From assembly GCF_910594005.1 (NCBI RefSeq), contig NC_057835.1, positions 50,058,001-50,122,000 of the forward strand: a stretch of 64,000 bases of DNA, written 5' to 3'. Source of the DNA: Cervus elaphus. Lineage: Eukaryota; Chordata; Mammalia; Artiodactyla; Cervidae. The notes beneath the pieces were generated by a model, which worked only from the letters and a program-made list of their open reading frames with translations, ran no database searches and was not told the origin of the DNA. This document shows, one piece after another, positions 1 to 10,814 of the stretch; position 1 is the stretch's first letter, and every line of letters starts with the position of its first letter. The position numbers and the translations under genes are program-made.

Positions 1-114
1 AAAAGTTCCCTTAAGACTTCCTCTTTGATCCATGGGTTATTAAAAGCATGTTGTTTACAATATTATAAAGCAGTTATCCTTCAACTAAAAAGAAATTTTA
101 AAAGAAGCATTTTG

Positions 115-401
115 CTGTGGGAGAAGGCGAGGGTGGGATGTTCTGAGAGAACATCATTAAAACAAGTATACTATCAAGGGTGAAACAGATCACCAGCCCA
201 GGTTGGATGCATGAGACAAGTGCTCAGGGCTGGTGCACTGGGAAGACCCAGAGGGATGGGATGGAGAGGGAGGTGGGAGGGGGGATAAGGATGGGGAACA
301 CATGTAAATCCATGACTGATTCATGTCAATGTATGGCAAAAACCACTACAATATTGTAAAGTAATTAGCCTCCAACTAATAAAAACAAATGGAAAAAAAA
401 T
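115..401 (+). mobile_element. 5'-truncated ruminant L1 3' end with target duplication
   Basis: Carries the G-rich L1 3' UTR (about 240-300) and the ruminant L1 terminal text (aatattgtaaagtaattagcc) ending in an A-rich tail at 380-400. It is flanked by an 11-bp duplication, GAAGCATTTTG, at 104-114 and 402-412, which also marks where the host L1M text is split. Confidence 0.88.
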
Positions 402-1104
402 GAAGCATTTTGTATAGTTTTCAAGTATTTGGAAATTTTTCAGTTACCTTTATATTTTGACTTCTAGTTTGAATCCATTCTGCTTCATGAACATGCTCTG
501 AATGATTTTTTGAATAATTTAAATTTTTTTAAATTTGTTGAGGTTGGTTCCTCACTCAGGATATGATCTCTGTGTTCCATGGGGTTCTTTTTTTTTTTTT
601 TTTTCATGGTGTTCTGACAAGAATGTGTATCCTGTTGCTGTTGGGTGGAATGTTTTATAAATGTTTATTAGATCCTTTGATTGATGATGTTGCTGAATTC
701 CTTTATATCCTTGCTGATTTCCTCTGTAGTTGTTATATCAATTGTTAAGAAAGGAGAGTTGACATCTCTAACTATGACTGTGAATGTGTCTGTTCTTTGA
801 GCCCTATGAGTTTTTTCTCAACATAGTAAGTTCAGCTTTGTTGCTAGAACATACACATTTAGAATTGCTGTGTTTTTGATGATTGACCATTTTATCATTA
901 TATAACATTTTCCTCCATCTTTGCTGATTATCTTAGCTCAGAATTCTGTTTATCTGATATTAATACAGCCAGTTCTGCTTTCTTTTGCTGAATGATATAT
1001 TTTTCCATCATTTTACTGTCAATGTGCTTATATCATTATATGAGTTTCTTTTAGACAGCCTATTAGGTTGTTTTTATCCATTCTACCAATTTTTTAAAAA
1101 CAAA

Positions 1105-1382
1105 AATTTTTCTTATTTATATTTGGCTGCTCTGGATCTTTATTGCTTTGTGAGGGCTTTCTCTAGTTGTGGCGATCAGGGGCTACTCTTCATTGTGGTG
1201 CATGGGCTTCTCATTGCAGTTTGTTGGGGAGCATGAGCTCTAGGGCCCACTGGCTTCAGCAGTTGTGGCACATAGGCTTAGTTGCTCTGAGGCACTCTGG
1301 GATCTTCCTGGACCAGGGATCGAACCTGTGGCTCCCACACTGGTAGGTGGACTCCCATCCACTGCGCCACCAGGGAAGTCCC
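1105..1382 (-). mobile_element. CHR-2 type SINE
   Basis: Reverse complement of a cetartiodactyl tRNA-derived CHR SINE: a diverged tRNA head at 1310-1382 (reverse of ggacttccctggtggcgcag...) with B-box-like cgatccc at 1317-1323, and the body with the alternating ctagttgtggc/cattgcag motifs. Inserted in the L1M remnant. Confidence 0.85.
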
Positions 1383-1496
1383 ATTCTATCAGTGTTTTTT
1401 ATCCATTCTTCCAATAGTTGTGTTTTAATATAGAGCATCTATATTAATCTAACTATTGCATATGTTTAGGCTTAAGAGTACTATGTCATTTTTAAA

Positions 1497-1757
1497 GAAT
1501 AATTTTATTAATTTTTGGTTGTGCTGAGTCTTCACTACTGCCTGGGCTTTCTCCAGTTGCACCGAGCAGAGGCTGCTCTCCAGTTGCCCTTTGAGGGCTT
1601 CTCATTGCAGTGGGTTCTCTTCTCACCGAGCACGGGCTCTCGGGCACCCGGGCTTCAGTAGTTGCAGCATGTGGGGTCTTCCCGGATCAGGGATGGAACC
1701 AGCATCCCTTGCATTGCAAGGCAGATTCTTAACCACTGGACCACCAGGGAAGCCCTT
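1497..1757 (-). mobile_element. CHR-2 type SINE
   Basis: Same family and orientation as the copy at 1105-1382. It ends with accaccagggaagccc, the reversed tRNA-like head. Confidence 0.85.
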
Positions 1758-2222
1758 GCATACATTTTTAACATGGAGTTTACACAAGCTTCCAATGAAT
1801 CACCGGTCGAGTGTCAAGGATACAGAGGAGTCAAAGATGCCCCAGAAGCTTAGTTCTTATCAACTAGAAGAATAGAACTGTCATCTAATGACTGGAGAAG
1901 ACTGGGGAAGAACATTTTTTTCAAGAGGAGAAGGTATTTGGAGCTCAATTTTTGAAAGGTTAAGTTGGAGCAGGTGCTTGTGGGACATTTAAGTGGAGAT
2001 GTTGAATAAATAGACATGCCATTGTGGAGTTCAGTGGAGAGGTCTGGGTAAATATAAATTCAGGAATGATCGGCATTGCAGGAGGAGTATTGAGATACAG
2101 AGTAAAGATAAGGGGATGAAGATGTACAAGGACTGAACACACTGCTGTTCTTAAATTAAAATAATTTAATTAAAATTAGGCATTCAAGTGAAGGACATGT
2201 CATTCCTGCTGAAACTGTTAGG
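1758..2222. other. Unassigned 5' flanking sequence
   Basis: About 460 bases with no recognised gene or repeat. A purine-rich stretch at 1880-2130 resembles degraded repeat but I cannot name it. Confidence 0.5.
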
Positions 2223-2304
2223 TGTCAGGGCTCCAGAAGAGCTCTGGTCTCACAGTCCTTTATGTCTCAACGCAGAAAGGAATTTGTTGAGAGGCAATGT
2301 GATA

Positions 2305-2576
2305 AATGGCAACCTTCTGCAGTACTCTTGCCTGGAAGATCCCATGGGCGCAGGAGCCTGCTAGGCTGCAGTCCATGGGGTCGCCAACAGTTGGACACGA
2401 CTGAGCGACTTCACTTTCACTTTTCACTTTCATGCTTTGGAGAAGGAAATGGCAACCCACTCCAGTGTTCTTGCCTGGAGAATACCAGGGATGGAGGAGC
2501 CTGGTAGGCTGCCGTCTATGGGGTCGCATAGAGTCGGACATGACTGAAGTGACTTAGCAGCAGCAGCAGCAGCAAT
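2305..2576 (+). mobile_element. BOV-A2 dimeric SINE
   Basis: Two BovB-derived monomers in tandem, each with the (t)gcctggagaat / ggagcctggtaggctgc / gtcgcatagagtcggac motifs, ending in the characteristic agcagcagcagcagc tail. Inserted in the sense LTR. Confidence 0.93.
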
Positions 2577-2889
2577 GGGATACATGAGTGATTTCTTTGA
2601 ATAGGATGCTTGTAAGGTTCACAAGCAGGCAGGCAAATGTTGCACTGCCCTGAGTGCTCAGTGGGTTACATTTTTATAATCAGAGGAAGAAAGAGGAGGG
2701 GGAGAAGGTCTTTGTTTTTCTTGAGTAGGCTTCATGTTTCAACATCAGTTCCTCCCCCAGGTAGGGCAGGGAAGTTTATTTGTCCCTCCCTATATGGTCA
2801 AGCCAGGACTGTCATAGCACTTTGGAAAAATATTTTCAGGTTGCAGTGCAATGGTGGCTTTCATTTTGAGAAGTCATCTTCCCATAAAT

Positions 2890-2917
2890 GATTGTGTGTG
2901 TGTGTGTGTGTGTGTGC
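2890..2917. repeat. (GT)n microsatellite
   Basis: About 13 uninterrupted GT units, within the sense LTR copy. Confidence 0.95.
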
Positions 2918-3356
2918 AGATCCTGTTTTGGAAGTCATTAACTTAATAGCCCTGGGCAGATTGTAGTTATTTTCTACAACTGTTTTATTATTTGGGGGGC
3001 ATGGTATGAAGAACATGTCTTAGGGGCCAAAGAACATGTTTCAGGGGTTATTAATTCCCTTAGCTTACTGGGCAGGATGCAGGTCTCATGCCACCATTGT
3101 TTTATTGTTTTGGGGCAAGTCTCCTGTTTCTGTTGCATGGCTTTGTTGCCAGCAGGTTAGCTTGATTTTATCATTAAGCAAGCCAATCTGACTTTGATGC
3201 TAAGCCACTTGTTTTTGCTACATTGTTTCAGAAGTTTCCCATTACTTTCTTGAGTGATCATTAGTCTTACTGTGGTCTCCCAAATCTCCCTAAAGTTCCC
3301 TCTTTATCTACAATTCCCTAATGGGGTTTCTATGCTAACTATTTGATCATCTTATT

Positions 3357-3670
3357 GGGCTTCCCTGGTAGGTCAGCTGGTAAAGAATCCACGTGCAATG
3401 CAGGAGACCCTGGTTTGGTTCCTGGGTCGGGAAGATCTGCTGGAGAAGAGGTAGGCTACCCACTCCAGTATTCTTGGGCTTCCCTGGTGACTTAGCTGTT
3501 AGAGAATCCCCCTGCAGTGTGGAAGACCTGGGTTCGATCCCTGGGTTGGGAAGATCCCCTGGAGAAGGGAAAGGCTACTCACTCCAGTATCCTGGCCTGG
3601 AGAATTCCATGAACTATCTAGTCCATGGGGTCACAAACAGTTGGACATGGCTGAGCGACTTTCACTTTCA
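3357..3670 (+). mobile_element. Dimeric Bov-tA SINE
   Basis: A 119-bp head-containing monomer (3357-3475) cut after ccactccagtattctt is joined directly to a second, full Bov-tA (3476-3670) with its own ggcttccctggtg head, ggttcgatccctggg B box and cgactttcactttcac tail. The same arrangement recurs at 7401 and 58136. Confidence 0.9.
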
Positions 3671-3682
3671 CATTCTGTCCCT

Positions 3683-3904
3683 GAGCTTCCCATGTGGTGC
3701 TGCTGTAAAGAACCCGCATGCCAATGCAGGAGATGTAAGAGATGTGGGTTGGATCCCTGGGTCAGGAAGATCCCCTGGAGGAGGGCATGGCAACCCACTC
3801 CAGTATTGCTACCTGGAGAATCTTATGGACAGCAGAGCCTGAGGGCTACAGCCCACAGAGTTGCAGAGTTCGACAGGACTAAAGCAATTTAGAACACATG
3901 CATG
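3683..3904 (+). mobile_element. Bov-tA SINE with 12-bp target duplication
   Basis: tRNA-like head (gagcttcccatgtggtgctgc) through the body to acaggactaaagcaa. It is flanked by CATTCTGTCCCT at 3671-3682 and 3905-3916. Confidence 0.9.
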
Positions 3905-3967
3905 CATTCTGTCCCTATCACTTTTAGGCCCTTTCTAGTTAGGGTTAGATTACAAGAACCCAGTGGT

Positions 3968-4559
3968 AGGGACAGAATGACAGGACAAAATAGGTGATTA
4001 AATAGTTAATCCCACTAGGGATTTTCTATAAGTAGAAAAATATGGGAGACCCCTGTAAGTTAATGATTACTTGAGAAAGCAGGTTTGCCTCAGCACAAAA
4101 CCAAGCAGGCTTGCTTAGCAACAAAGCCATGCAACAGAAGCATGGGACACGCCACAAACAATAAAACAATGATGGCAGGAGACCCACATCCTGCCCAGTG
4201 ATCCCTCCGAAATGCTCTCTCCACACATAAAAAACAGTAATTTGTGGACCTAGCTTGACCACACAGGGACAAGAAAACTCCCATGCTTAGCTTGGAGGAG
4301 CTAATGATGAAAACGTGATGTCTACTCAAGAAAGACAAAGGAGGTCTTCTCCTCTTTCCCCCTTTTCCTTTGATTATAAAGCTGTAGCCAACTAGTTCTT
4401 GGGGCATGGCATTTCTTGCCCACCTGCCTGTAAGCCTCACAAGTGTTCTATTCTAACAAATCACTTTTTATCTACCACTTTGCTCTTGTTGAATTCTCTG
4501 TACACTGAGACATAAAGGATTATAGTACTGGAGCTCTTCAGAGCCCCCCTGAAATGACA
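3968..4559 (-). mobile_element. Endogenous retrovirus LTR, antisense copy
   Basis: Reverse complement begins TGTCATTTC at 4559 and matches the sense copy at 2223-3340 block by block (for example the reverse of cctttatgtctca at 4508-4517, ttataatca at 4371-4380, and ttctgttgcatggctttgttgc at 4120-4142). It is not interrupted by SINEs. No coding remains. Confidence 0.7.
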
Positions 4560-4959
4560 CCAATCAGTTTCACATGTAGTGTGATTAACATACATGACCG
4601 GAAAATCTTAGTGAGATATTGCCAAGGACAAAAATTGCAAAGAAATTAAAAAAAAAAAAAAACTTCAATATAAGCTCGTCATTAATGAACAGAATGACGT
4701 TTGACAAATCATGTCTCAATTGCCAAATATGCTATTGAAGTAAGTACAGCTGTTCATAGTTTGTAACATTGGGACTACCGATTAATTAAAAAAATTAAAG
4801 TGAAAGCAGTTTATACGAATGACATGCTACATAAATGCTAGCTTTAAACCAATTATGATTCACTACCTAGTGCATACCGATTAAACATAAAGGGGAAAAC
4901 ACTTCCCAAAATTTCTTTTTGCCTTAAAGCTTTCTATGCGAAAGCAGCCCCCCTAAAGC
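4560..4959. other. EIF3H: EIF3H proximal upstream sequence
   Basis: AT-rich 400 bases between the antisense LTR and the CpG-rich promoter. An A16 run lies near 4648-4663. No gene or clear repeat seen. Confidence 0.6.
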
Positions 4960-5146
4960 ACAATGCACATGCGCAAGGCGTTCCATTGCCGAAGAAAGGC
5001 TGGAAAAGAGAAGGGAGGCGGGGCCTCCCCCGCGGGCCTTTCCTAACAGCTCCGCCCCTCGAACGCCAGACTGCGCCTGACGTCAAGTGAAACTTTACTT
5101 CCGCTTCCGGCAACTCACGTTTCTCTTTTCCTGTCCGGCTGGAAAG
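4960..5146 (+). promoter_or_regulatory. EIF3H: EIF3H CpG-rich TATA-less promoter and short 5' UTR
   Basis: GC- and CpG-rich stretch in an otherwise AT-rich window, with no TATA box. Visible sites: NRF1-like GCACATGCGCAA at 4965-4976; Sp/KLF GC boxes at 5014-5025 and, reversed, at 5050-5060; a perfect palindromic CRE TGACGTCA at 5078-5085; two ETS-type sites (CTTCCG) at 5097-5110; a pyrimidine tract beginning at C5123 (CTCTTTTCCTGTCC), a plausible TOP cap site; and a YY1-type AAGATGGCGTC over the start codon (5145-5155). If transcription starts at 5123 the 5' UTR is only 24 nt. eIF3e, f and h mRNAs are known TOP mRNAs, which are translated under mTORC1/LARP1 control. CpG enrichment continues to about 5460. 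Confidence 0.85.
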
Positions 5147-5278
5147 ATGGCGTCCCGCAAAGAAGGCACCGGCTCATCCGCCACCTCTTCCAGCTCTACC
5201 ACCGGCGCTGCAGGCAAAGGCAAAGGCAAAGGAGGATCCGGAGATTCAGCCGTGAAGCAAGTGCAGATAGATGGCTTG
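5147..5278 (+). CDS. EIF3H: EIF3H exon 1, coding part (residues 1-44)
   Basis: First coding exon of eukaryotic translation initiation factor 3 subunit H, a cytoplasmic non-catalytic MPN subunit of eIF3, which scaffolds 43S pre-initiation complexes on the 40S ribosome. The sequence encodes 44 residues starting MASRKEGTG, then a Ser/Thr/Gly run, a GKGKGKGG basic repeat and KQVQIDGL, matching the known mammalian N-terminus apart from a few Ser/Thr/Ala/Gly changes in the low-complexity part. The ATG has A at -3 and G at +4, a strong Kozak context. The exon ends at TTG followed by gtgagt, a good donor, in phase 0, and joins the GTG GTA of exon 2 to give the family sequence DGLVVLKII. The low-complexity N-terminus precedes the MPN fold. 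Open frame continues past the donor for about 66 codons, but this is intron. Confidence 0.97.
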
Positions 5279-5849
5279 GTGAGTGGGGTTCCGTTTCTCC
5301 CGGCCCACGTGGGGAGCTCAGTTCCCAGCCCGGTCTTGCCAGGCGTGCTTTCCGGCAGCCTCCCCTCTGGGCTTGCTGAAGCTGGGCCAAGGTTTTTCCT
5401 AAAACTTTCTTTCTTTATCTTCACTTTCTGTTCGGAAGACGCGGCCACCTTCTCTGCCGTCTCATCAGGGAATTGAGGACTCAGAAAGTGGACCTAGGCT
5501 CGGGTGTATGTATGACAGATTCTTGGGGGCTTGTTTTGAGATGCTTGGAAATAGGGTATTTGGAGAATGACTTTTCTGGGAGGCAAGTAGGTGACGGAGG
5601 TGTCGAGAAGAATATAGGGCTTTTGGAAGGGGAGAGTAAAGTTTATTGTTTCCCTGCTGGGATCTGATATCTGTAACTCTCCAAGTGGAGATTAGTTTGT
5701 AGCCACTTTTGAGCCTGTGGTTCAGCGGTTACGTGAAACCGCGTTATTGGACTAAATACCTTATGTTGACTTCTTTCCGTCTCTGTGAATGTTGGAGTGC
5801 CTTGGGATTCGGGTTTAGGCGTCTTTCCCCCTGGTCTCTGCTTGACAAA

Positions 5850-5965
5850 GCTGATGAAAGCGCAACTCTGGAGTCAGACGGCTGGGCTTGAAATCCAGCG
5901 CTAAAATTAGCTGTATGACATTGGGCATATTATTAATCTCTTTGTGCTTGGTAAGTTAAATGGTA
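5850..5965 (+). repeat. MIR SINE fragment
   Basis: The text aactctggagtcagacggctgggcttgaaatcc followed by gctgtatgacattgggcatattattaatctctttgtgc is the MIR core region, diverged. Confidence 0.8.
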
Positions 5966-6149
5966 AAAGGTGTTAACATGTACTTTTAGCTGCTGCTGTT
6001 ACATTTGCAGAAGTTATAGTAGTAGACTTTCTCTAAGGCTCTTCAAGACTTTAAATATTATTTGTATTCTGAGACTTCGTAGGTTTATGTTTCTTGTCAG
6101 ACTTGGTTCTTGAATGCCACTCTTAGGCATTTTGCTGTCACTGTTAGGA

Positions 6150-6830
6150 TATCTCATAGGAACTTCAAACGTAATGTGTCCAAAATAAAAATTTTTGACC
6201 CTTGCCCTGCTGCTCTCCCACTCATCGATCTTACCTCACTCTCTCCTATCTTAGTAAATGGAACTGCTGTCTACCTGTTTGAAAAGTCAAAACCTGAGCA
6301 TTCATGTATGCTTGTTCTTATTTTACCTTTGGTGTCCAGTCCCTCAGCAAATTCTGTTGGTTCTACGTCCAAAATATATCGGATTTCATTTGCTTTTCTT
6401 CTAGATTCCACCAGCCATATCCACTTTAAATAAAATGTAGAATTCTTACTCAGTCTTCAAGGCCCTGCTGCTGTTGTCTCTTTCTTCAGACTCACCTCAT
6501 ACTTTCTTCTAGGCTTCAGTCACAGTCAGCTTTCATTGTTTTATTTTCTCAGCCTGAAATACTATCTGAAATACTTCTTCCTACTCCGTGGCTTTTTTTG
6601 AGCCTTTAAGGTATTGGCTTAAGTGTCAGCATCTCAAGAGAGGCCTTGCCTAACTATCGTGTAAAAAAATAGCTTCATTCCCATTACTCTCAATTACATC
6701 ACCTTTATTTCCTTCGTAGCATTTTCCATTACTTGTTATTGTCTTGTTTGTTTTCTTGTTTTGCTCCCCCAGTAGAATGTAAGCTACTGAGGGCAGACAG
6801 GTATTATGACTTTTCATCTGTTACATTCCA
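6150..6830 (-). repeat. L2 LINE 3' portion
   Basis: Reverse complement of L2: cctcagcaaattctgttggttctac...aaaatatatc (6343-6380), then the 3' block with agagaggccttgcctaac (6637-6655) and agtagaatgtaagctactgagggcag (6771-6797). Ancient and diverged. Confidence 0.8.
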
Positions 6831-7400
6831 AAACTGAATCAGTTAATTGAGATAGATAAGATAAATTGATGAATGAAGTATTTTAGTTTCTTTTTGTAGT
6901 ACTTCCATTTCCTGTTCTGATATCTTTTTCTATAGATTGTTTTCATAGCATCTTGAATTGTTCTCTTAGCCTGCTTCAGTCCATCCTTCATACTTTTATT
7001 AAAACATGCACTTGAATGTGAAAGTTCAGACATAGTTAACTTCCCTCTTGCAATGTTTTTAGTGCGTTTGCAGTGAGTTCAAGGCTGATCAAGATGTCTT
7101 TGGCTTTTGTGTTCAGGTTAACTTGCCACTATTCCCATGCTTTGTAGGGATGACTCATTCCAGCCACACAGAACTAATTTGCTTATTCTGATGTTTAATC
7201 ACATTTGTTTCTGGCACCTTGGTGATAGCCAGGGGCAGATTTCCTTTTCTTCTTGAGTCTTTCTTTTCGAACCTTTAGTTTTGTTTCTATCAGTTTTCAT
7301 CAATCTTTAATTTTACCTTAACACATGGTGATTGTCAGACTTTTCCATATTAAAATGTCCAACCCTGTCTCTTTTTACTTAGCACTTTGTGTTCATTCTT

Positions 7401-7714
7401 GGGCTTCCCTGATAGCTCAGTTGGTAGAGAATCCGCCTGCAATGCAGGAGACCCTGGTTCAATTCCTGGGTCGGGAAGATCCGCTGGAGAAGGGATAGGC
7501 TGCCCACTCCAGTATTTTTGAGCTTCCCTTGTGGCTTAGCGGGTAAAGAATCCGCCTGCAATGTGGAAGACCTGGGTTCGATCCCTGGGTTGGGAAGGTC
7601 CGCTGGAGAAGGGAAAGTATGCCCACTCCAGTATTCTGGCCTGGAGAATGCCATGGACTACATAGTCCATCAGATTGCAAAGAGTTGGACCGACTGAGCG
7701 ACTTTCACTTTCAC
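7401..7714 (+). mobile_element. Dimeric Bov-tA SINE with 14-bp target duplication
   Basis: First monomer 7401-7519, truncated at ccactccagtattttt; second monomer 7520-7714. The duplication TTGTGTTCATTCTT is at 7387-7400 and 7715-7728, so both monomers arrived in one event. Confidence 0.92.
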
Positions 7715-7728
7715 TTGTGTTCATTCTT

Positions 7729-8940
7729 AGTCCCCACTTCTTTTGTTTGATGTCGGTGGTTAAATAATTCATTTGTATTTGTGGTCTTCCATTCTTTCTT
7801 CAACTCAGTGCTACTAGAATCTGCCATCACCAGTTTCTTGACTTAGTTTTTAAAAAGATCATTGATAACATTAGCAAAGAACTGTAAAACAACAGGATAT
7901 ACATGTAAAATAATGTCTTTAATACATAATTTAAGTAATCACAGAATAAATATCCATTTACCTGCCTTTTAACTTGAGAAGTAGAATTTTTAGTCTCTTT
8001 GAAGTCCTTTCCATTTCATCCTTTTCTCCCATCCCTTTTTTGTACCTGTAATCACTCTTGTGAGCTTTGTTTCAGTGATTTCTTGGTTTTCTTTATAGCT
8101 GTACCACACAGAGTATTCCCAAATGATTTGTTTACTTTGGCCTGTTTGTATTAATAAAAAGAATGAAGTGTTAGTTAAATCATAGTGCATGTTCACCTGT
8201 GTCTTGAATCATATATGTATCTCACACCATGATCTTGAGATCGTTCTGTTCTTGAGTGAGGAGCTCTAATTCATTCATTGTCCTTACTACTTAGCATTTC
8301 ATTGCATGAGTAGAACAAAATTTTCCTCTTCTACATGTTATTGGACAGTTAGATGACTTGCTTTCCTTGTGTGAAATGGTATCTCTCAGTAATGTTAACT
8401 GTCCATTCCAATAGACTTGTAGGCCTGTTTTTTATGTACGTTGTGCAGTCAGTACTCAGTTTATCCTTATAGAATGGACGAATGAATTGTCATTGTACTC
8501 AGGTGATCTCTTTATTCCTAGGTAAGATCAAGCTAATTCTTCCTGTTGGACCTTTCATGTAAAACCCTATTTCATCTAAAACCCTATTTTCATGTGAAAC
8601 CTTAAACCAGTTTGAATCTTAACCTTTCTTACGTGCATTACATTTTTGATACTCCAGGTCCGGTCCAAGGACCAGCAAGACAAGCAGAATTGGCCTTGCC
8701 TGGTAGCTTGTTAGAAAGACAGAAACACAGTATCTCAGAATTTCTCCTGATCTATTGTTTCAGGTGATTTATAACATTTATAACATGATGTTTGAGCAGT
8801 GCTGCTCTGGGCCACATCAATCTCCTCTTTTCTCTGAACTTTTTATTTTTATGGTGACAACTTGTGTTACTCATCTTGGCATGTAATCATATGCTGTCAA
8901 TGAATGGTCTACGTGTATTAAGGAGAGTCAGGAAGAGTAC
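7729..8940. other. Intron sequence without recognised features
   Basis: AT-rich and no gene. A small local duplication of catgtaaaaccctattt occurs at 8556-8597. Confidence 0.6.
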
Positions 8941-9160
8941 TAGTTCACTTCAGTTGTGTCCGACTCTTTGCGACCCCATGGACTGCATGCAGCGCGCCAG
9001 GATTCCCTGTCCATCACCAACTCCCGGAGTCCACCCAGACCCATGTCCATTGAGTCGGTGATGCCATCCAACTGTATTACCTCTGTTATCCCCTTTTCCT
9101 CCTGCCATCAGTCTTTCCCAGGATCAGGGTCTTTTCTAGTGAGTCAGTTCTTTGCATCAG

Positions 9161-9273
9161 GTGGCCAAAGAATTGCAATTTCAGCTTCAGTCCTTGCAGT
9201 GGCCAAAGAATTGCAATTTCAGCTTCAGTCCTTGCAATGGCCAAAGAATTGCAATTTCAGCTCAGTCCTTGCA
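9161..9273. repeat. 38-bp minisatellite, three copies, inside BovB
   Basis: The unit beginning gtggccaaagaattgcaatt and ending agtccttgca occurs at 9161-9198, 9199-9236 and 9237-9273. The third copy has one substitution and one deleted base. BovB elsewhere in this window (18907-18955) has this stretch once. Confidence 0.95.
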
Positions 9274-10814
9274 ATGAATATTCAGGGCTAATTTCCTTTA
9301 GGGTGGACTGGTTGGATCTCCTTGCAGTCCAAGAGACTCTCAAGAGTCTTCTCCAACACCATAGTTCAAAAGCATCAATTCTTCAGTGCTCAGCTTTCTT
9401 TATAATTCAGTGCTTGCATTCATACATGACTACTGGAAAAACCATAGCTTTGACTAGACTGACCTTTGTTGGCAAAGTAACGTCTCTGCTTTTTAATATG
9501 CTGTCTAGGTTGGTCATAGCTTTTCTTCCAAGCAGCAAGCGTCTTTTAATTTCATGGCTGCAGTCACCATTTTGGAGCCCCCCAAAATAAAGTCTGTCAC
9601 TGTTTCCACTTTCCCCATCTATTTGCCATGAAGTGATGGGATTGGATGCCATGATCTTCATTTTCTGAATGTTGAGTTTTAAGCCAACTTTTCACTCTCC
9701 TCTTTCACTTTCATCAAGAGGCTCTTTAGTTCTTCTTCACTTTCTGCCATAAGGGTGGTGTCATCTGCATACTGAGGTTGTTGATATTTCTCCCGGCAGT
9801 CTTGATTCCAGCTTGTGCTTCATCCTGCCCAGCATGTCATGTGATGTACCTGCATATAAGTTAAATAAGCAGGGTGACAATATGGAGCCTTGATTTTCTC
9901 CTTTCCCAATTTGGAACTAGTCTGTTGTTCCATGTTGTTACATGTTGCTTGTTGACCTGCATACAGATTTCTCAGGAGACAGATCAGGTGATCTGGTATT
10001 CTCATCTCTTTAAGAATTTCCCACAGTTTGTTGTGATCCACACAGTCAAAGGCTTTGACATAGTCAATAAAGCAGATATTTTTCTGGAACTCTCTTGCTT
10101 TTCCGATGATCCAATGGATGTTGGCAATTTCGTCTCTGGTTCCTTTGCCTTTTCTAAATCCAGCTTGAACATCTGGGAGTTCTTGGTTCGTGTACTATTG
10201 AAGCCTGGCTTGGAGAATTTTGAGCATTACTTTGCTAGCATATGAGATGAGTGCAATTGTGTGGTCGTTTGAACTTTCTTTGGCATTGCCTTTCTTTGGG
10301 ATTGGAATGAAAACTGACCTTTTCCAGTCCTGTGGCCACTGCTGAGTTTTCCACATTTGCTGGCATATTGAGTGCAGCACTTTCACAAGATCATCTTTTA
10401 GGATTTGAAATAGCTCAACTGGAATTCCATCACCTCCACTAGCTTAGTTTGTAGTGATGCTTCCTAAGGCCCACTTGACTTCACATTCCAGGATGTCTGG
10501 CTCTAGGTAAGTGATCACACCATTGTGTTTATCTGGGTCGTGAAGATCTTTTTTTGTATCGTTCTTTTTTTTTGTTGTTGTTTTTTGAGTGTTTTGGTTT
10601 TGTATTTTGTTTTAAATGGTGTCTACAGGCATCATATCTTACATTTATTACAATCATGTTTGCAAAAGACCCATATTATTTCCATGTGTCTGTGTATGTT
10701 CTGATCTTATTGATGTCTTCCCTCACCCCATTTATCATGTCAGATCAACTAAGTCTCCCGTCTGGTTTAAACATAATCTGTTGATCAAACCATTGAATTT
10801 TAAAAAAAAAAAAA

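Larger units (their letters stand above)
1..1490 (-). mobile_element. Old L1M remnant, ORF2 region, with nested insertions
   Basis: 1-58, 413-1100 and 1383-1480 read as the reverse complement of a mammalian L1 ORF2 segment (for example the run around 605-760 about a mutated reading frame and 940-1050). The frame is broken by many stops. It is interrupted by another L1 3' end (59-103), a younger L1 tail (115-401) and a CHR-2 SINE (1105-1382). Confidence 0.75.
2223..3356 (+). mobile_element. Endogenous retrovirus LTR, sense copy, SINE-interrupted
   Basis: Starts TGTCAGGGCTCC; contains a TATA-like tttttataatc at 2669-2680 and later segments (3065-3340) that match, in order, the reverse complement of 4010-4559. 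Both start TGTCA and share the cctttatgtctca block, so they are one LTR family. A BOV-A2 SINE splits this copy at 2305-2576. The family name is uncertain (it resembles the bovine BTLTR1 class). No retroviral coding sequence is present. Confidence 0.7.

Noticed and set aside
3393..3842. 149-codon plus-strand open frame
   Set aside because: Lies wholly in Bov-tA SINEs; the repeated CSVEDLGSIPG-type peptide is typical of SINE translations.
1..4960. Upstream neighbour gene (UTP23 or RAD21, which lie near EIF3H in other mammals)
   Set aside because: Nothing but repeats and unassigned sequence is present in the 5 kb upstream.
5095..5448. 117-codon minus-strand open frame over EIF3H exon 1
   Set aside because: It is the reverse shadow of the GC-rich exon and promoter; no homology and no minus-strand gene context.
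9161..9273. CRISPR-like repeat array
   Set aside because: Direct head-to-tail copies with no spacers, in a vertebrate LINE; it is a minisatellite.
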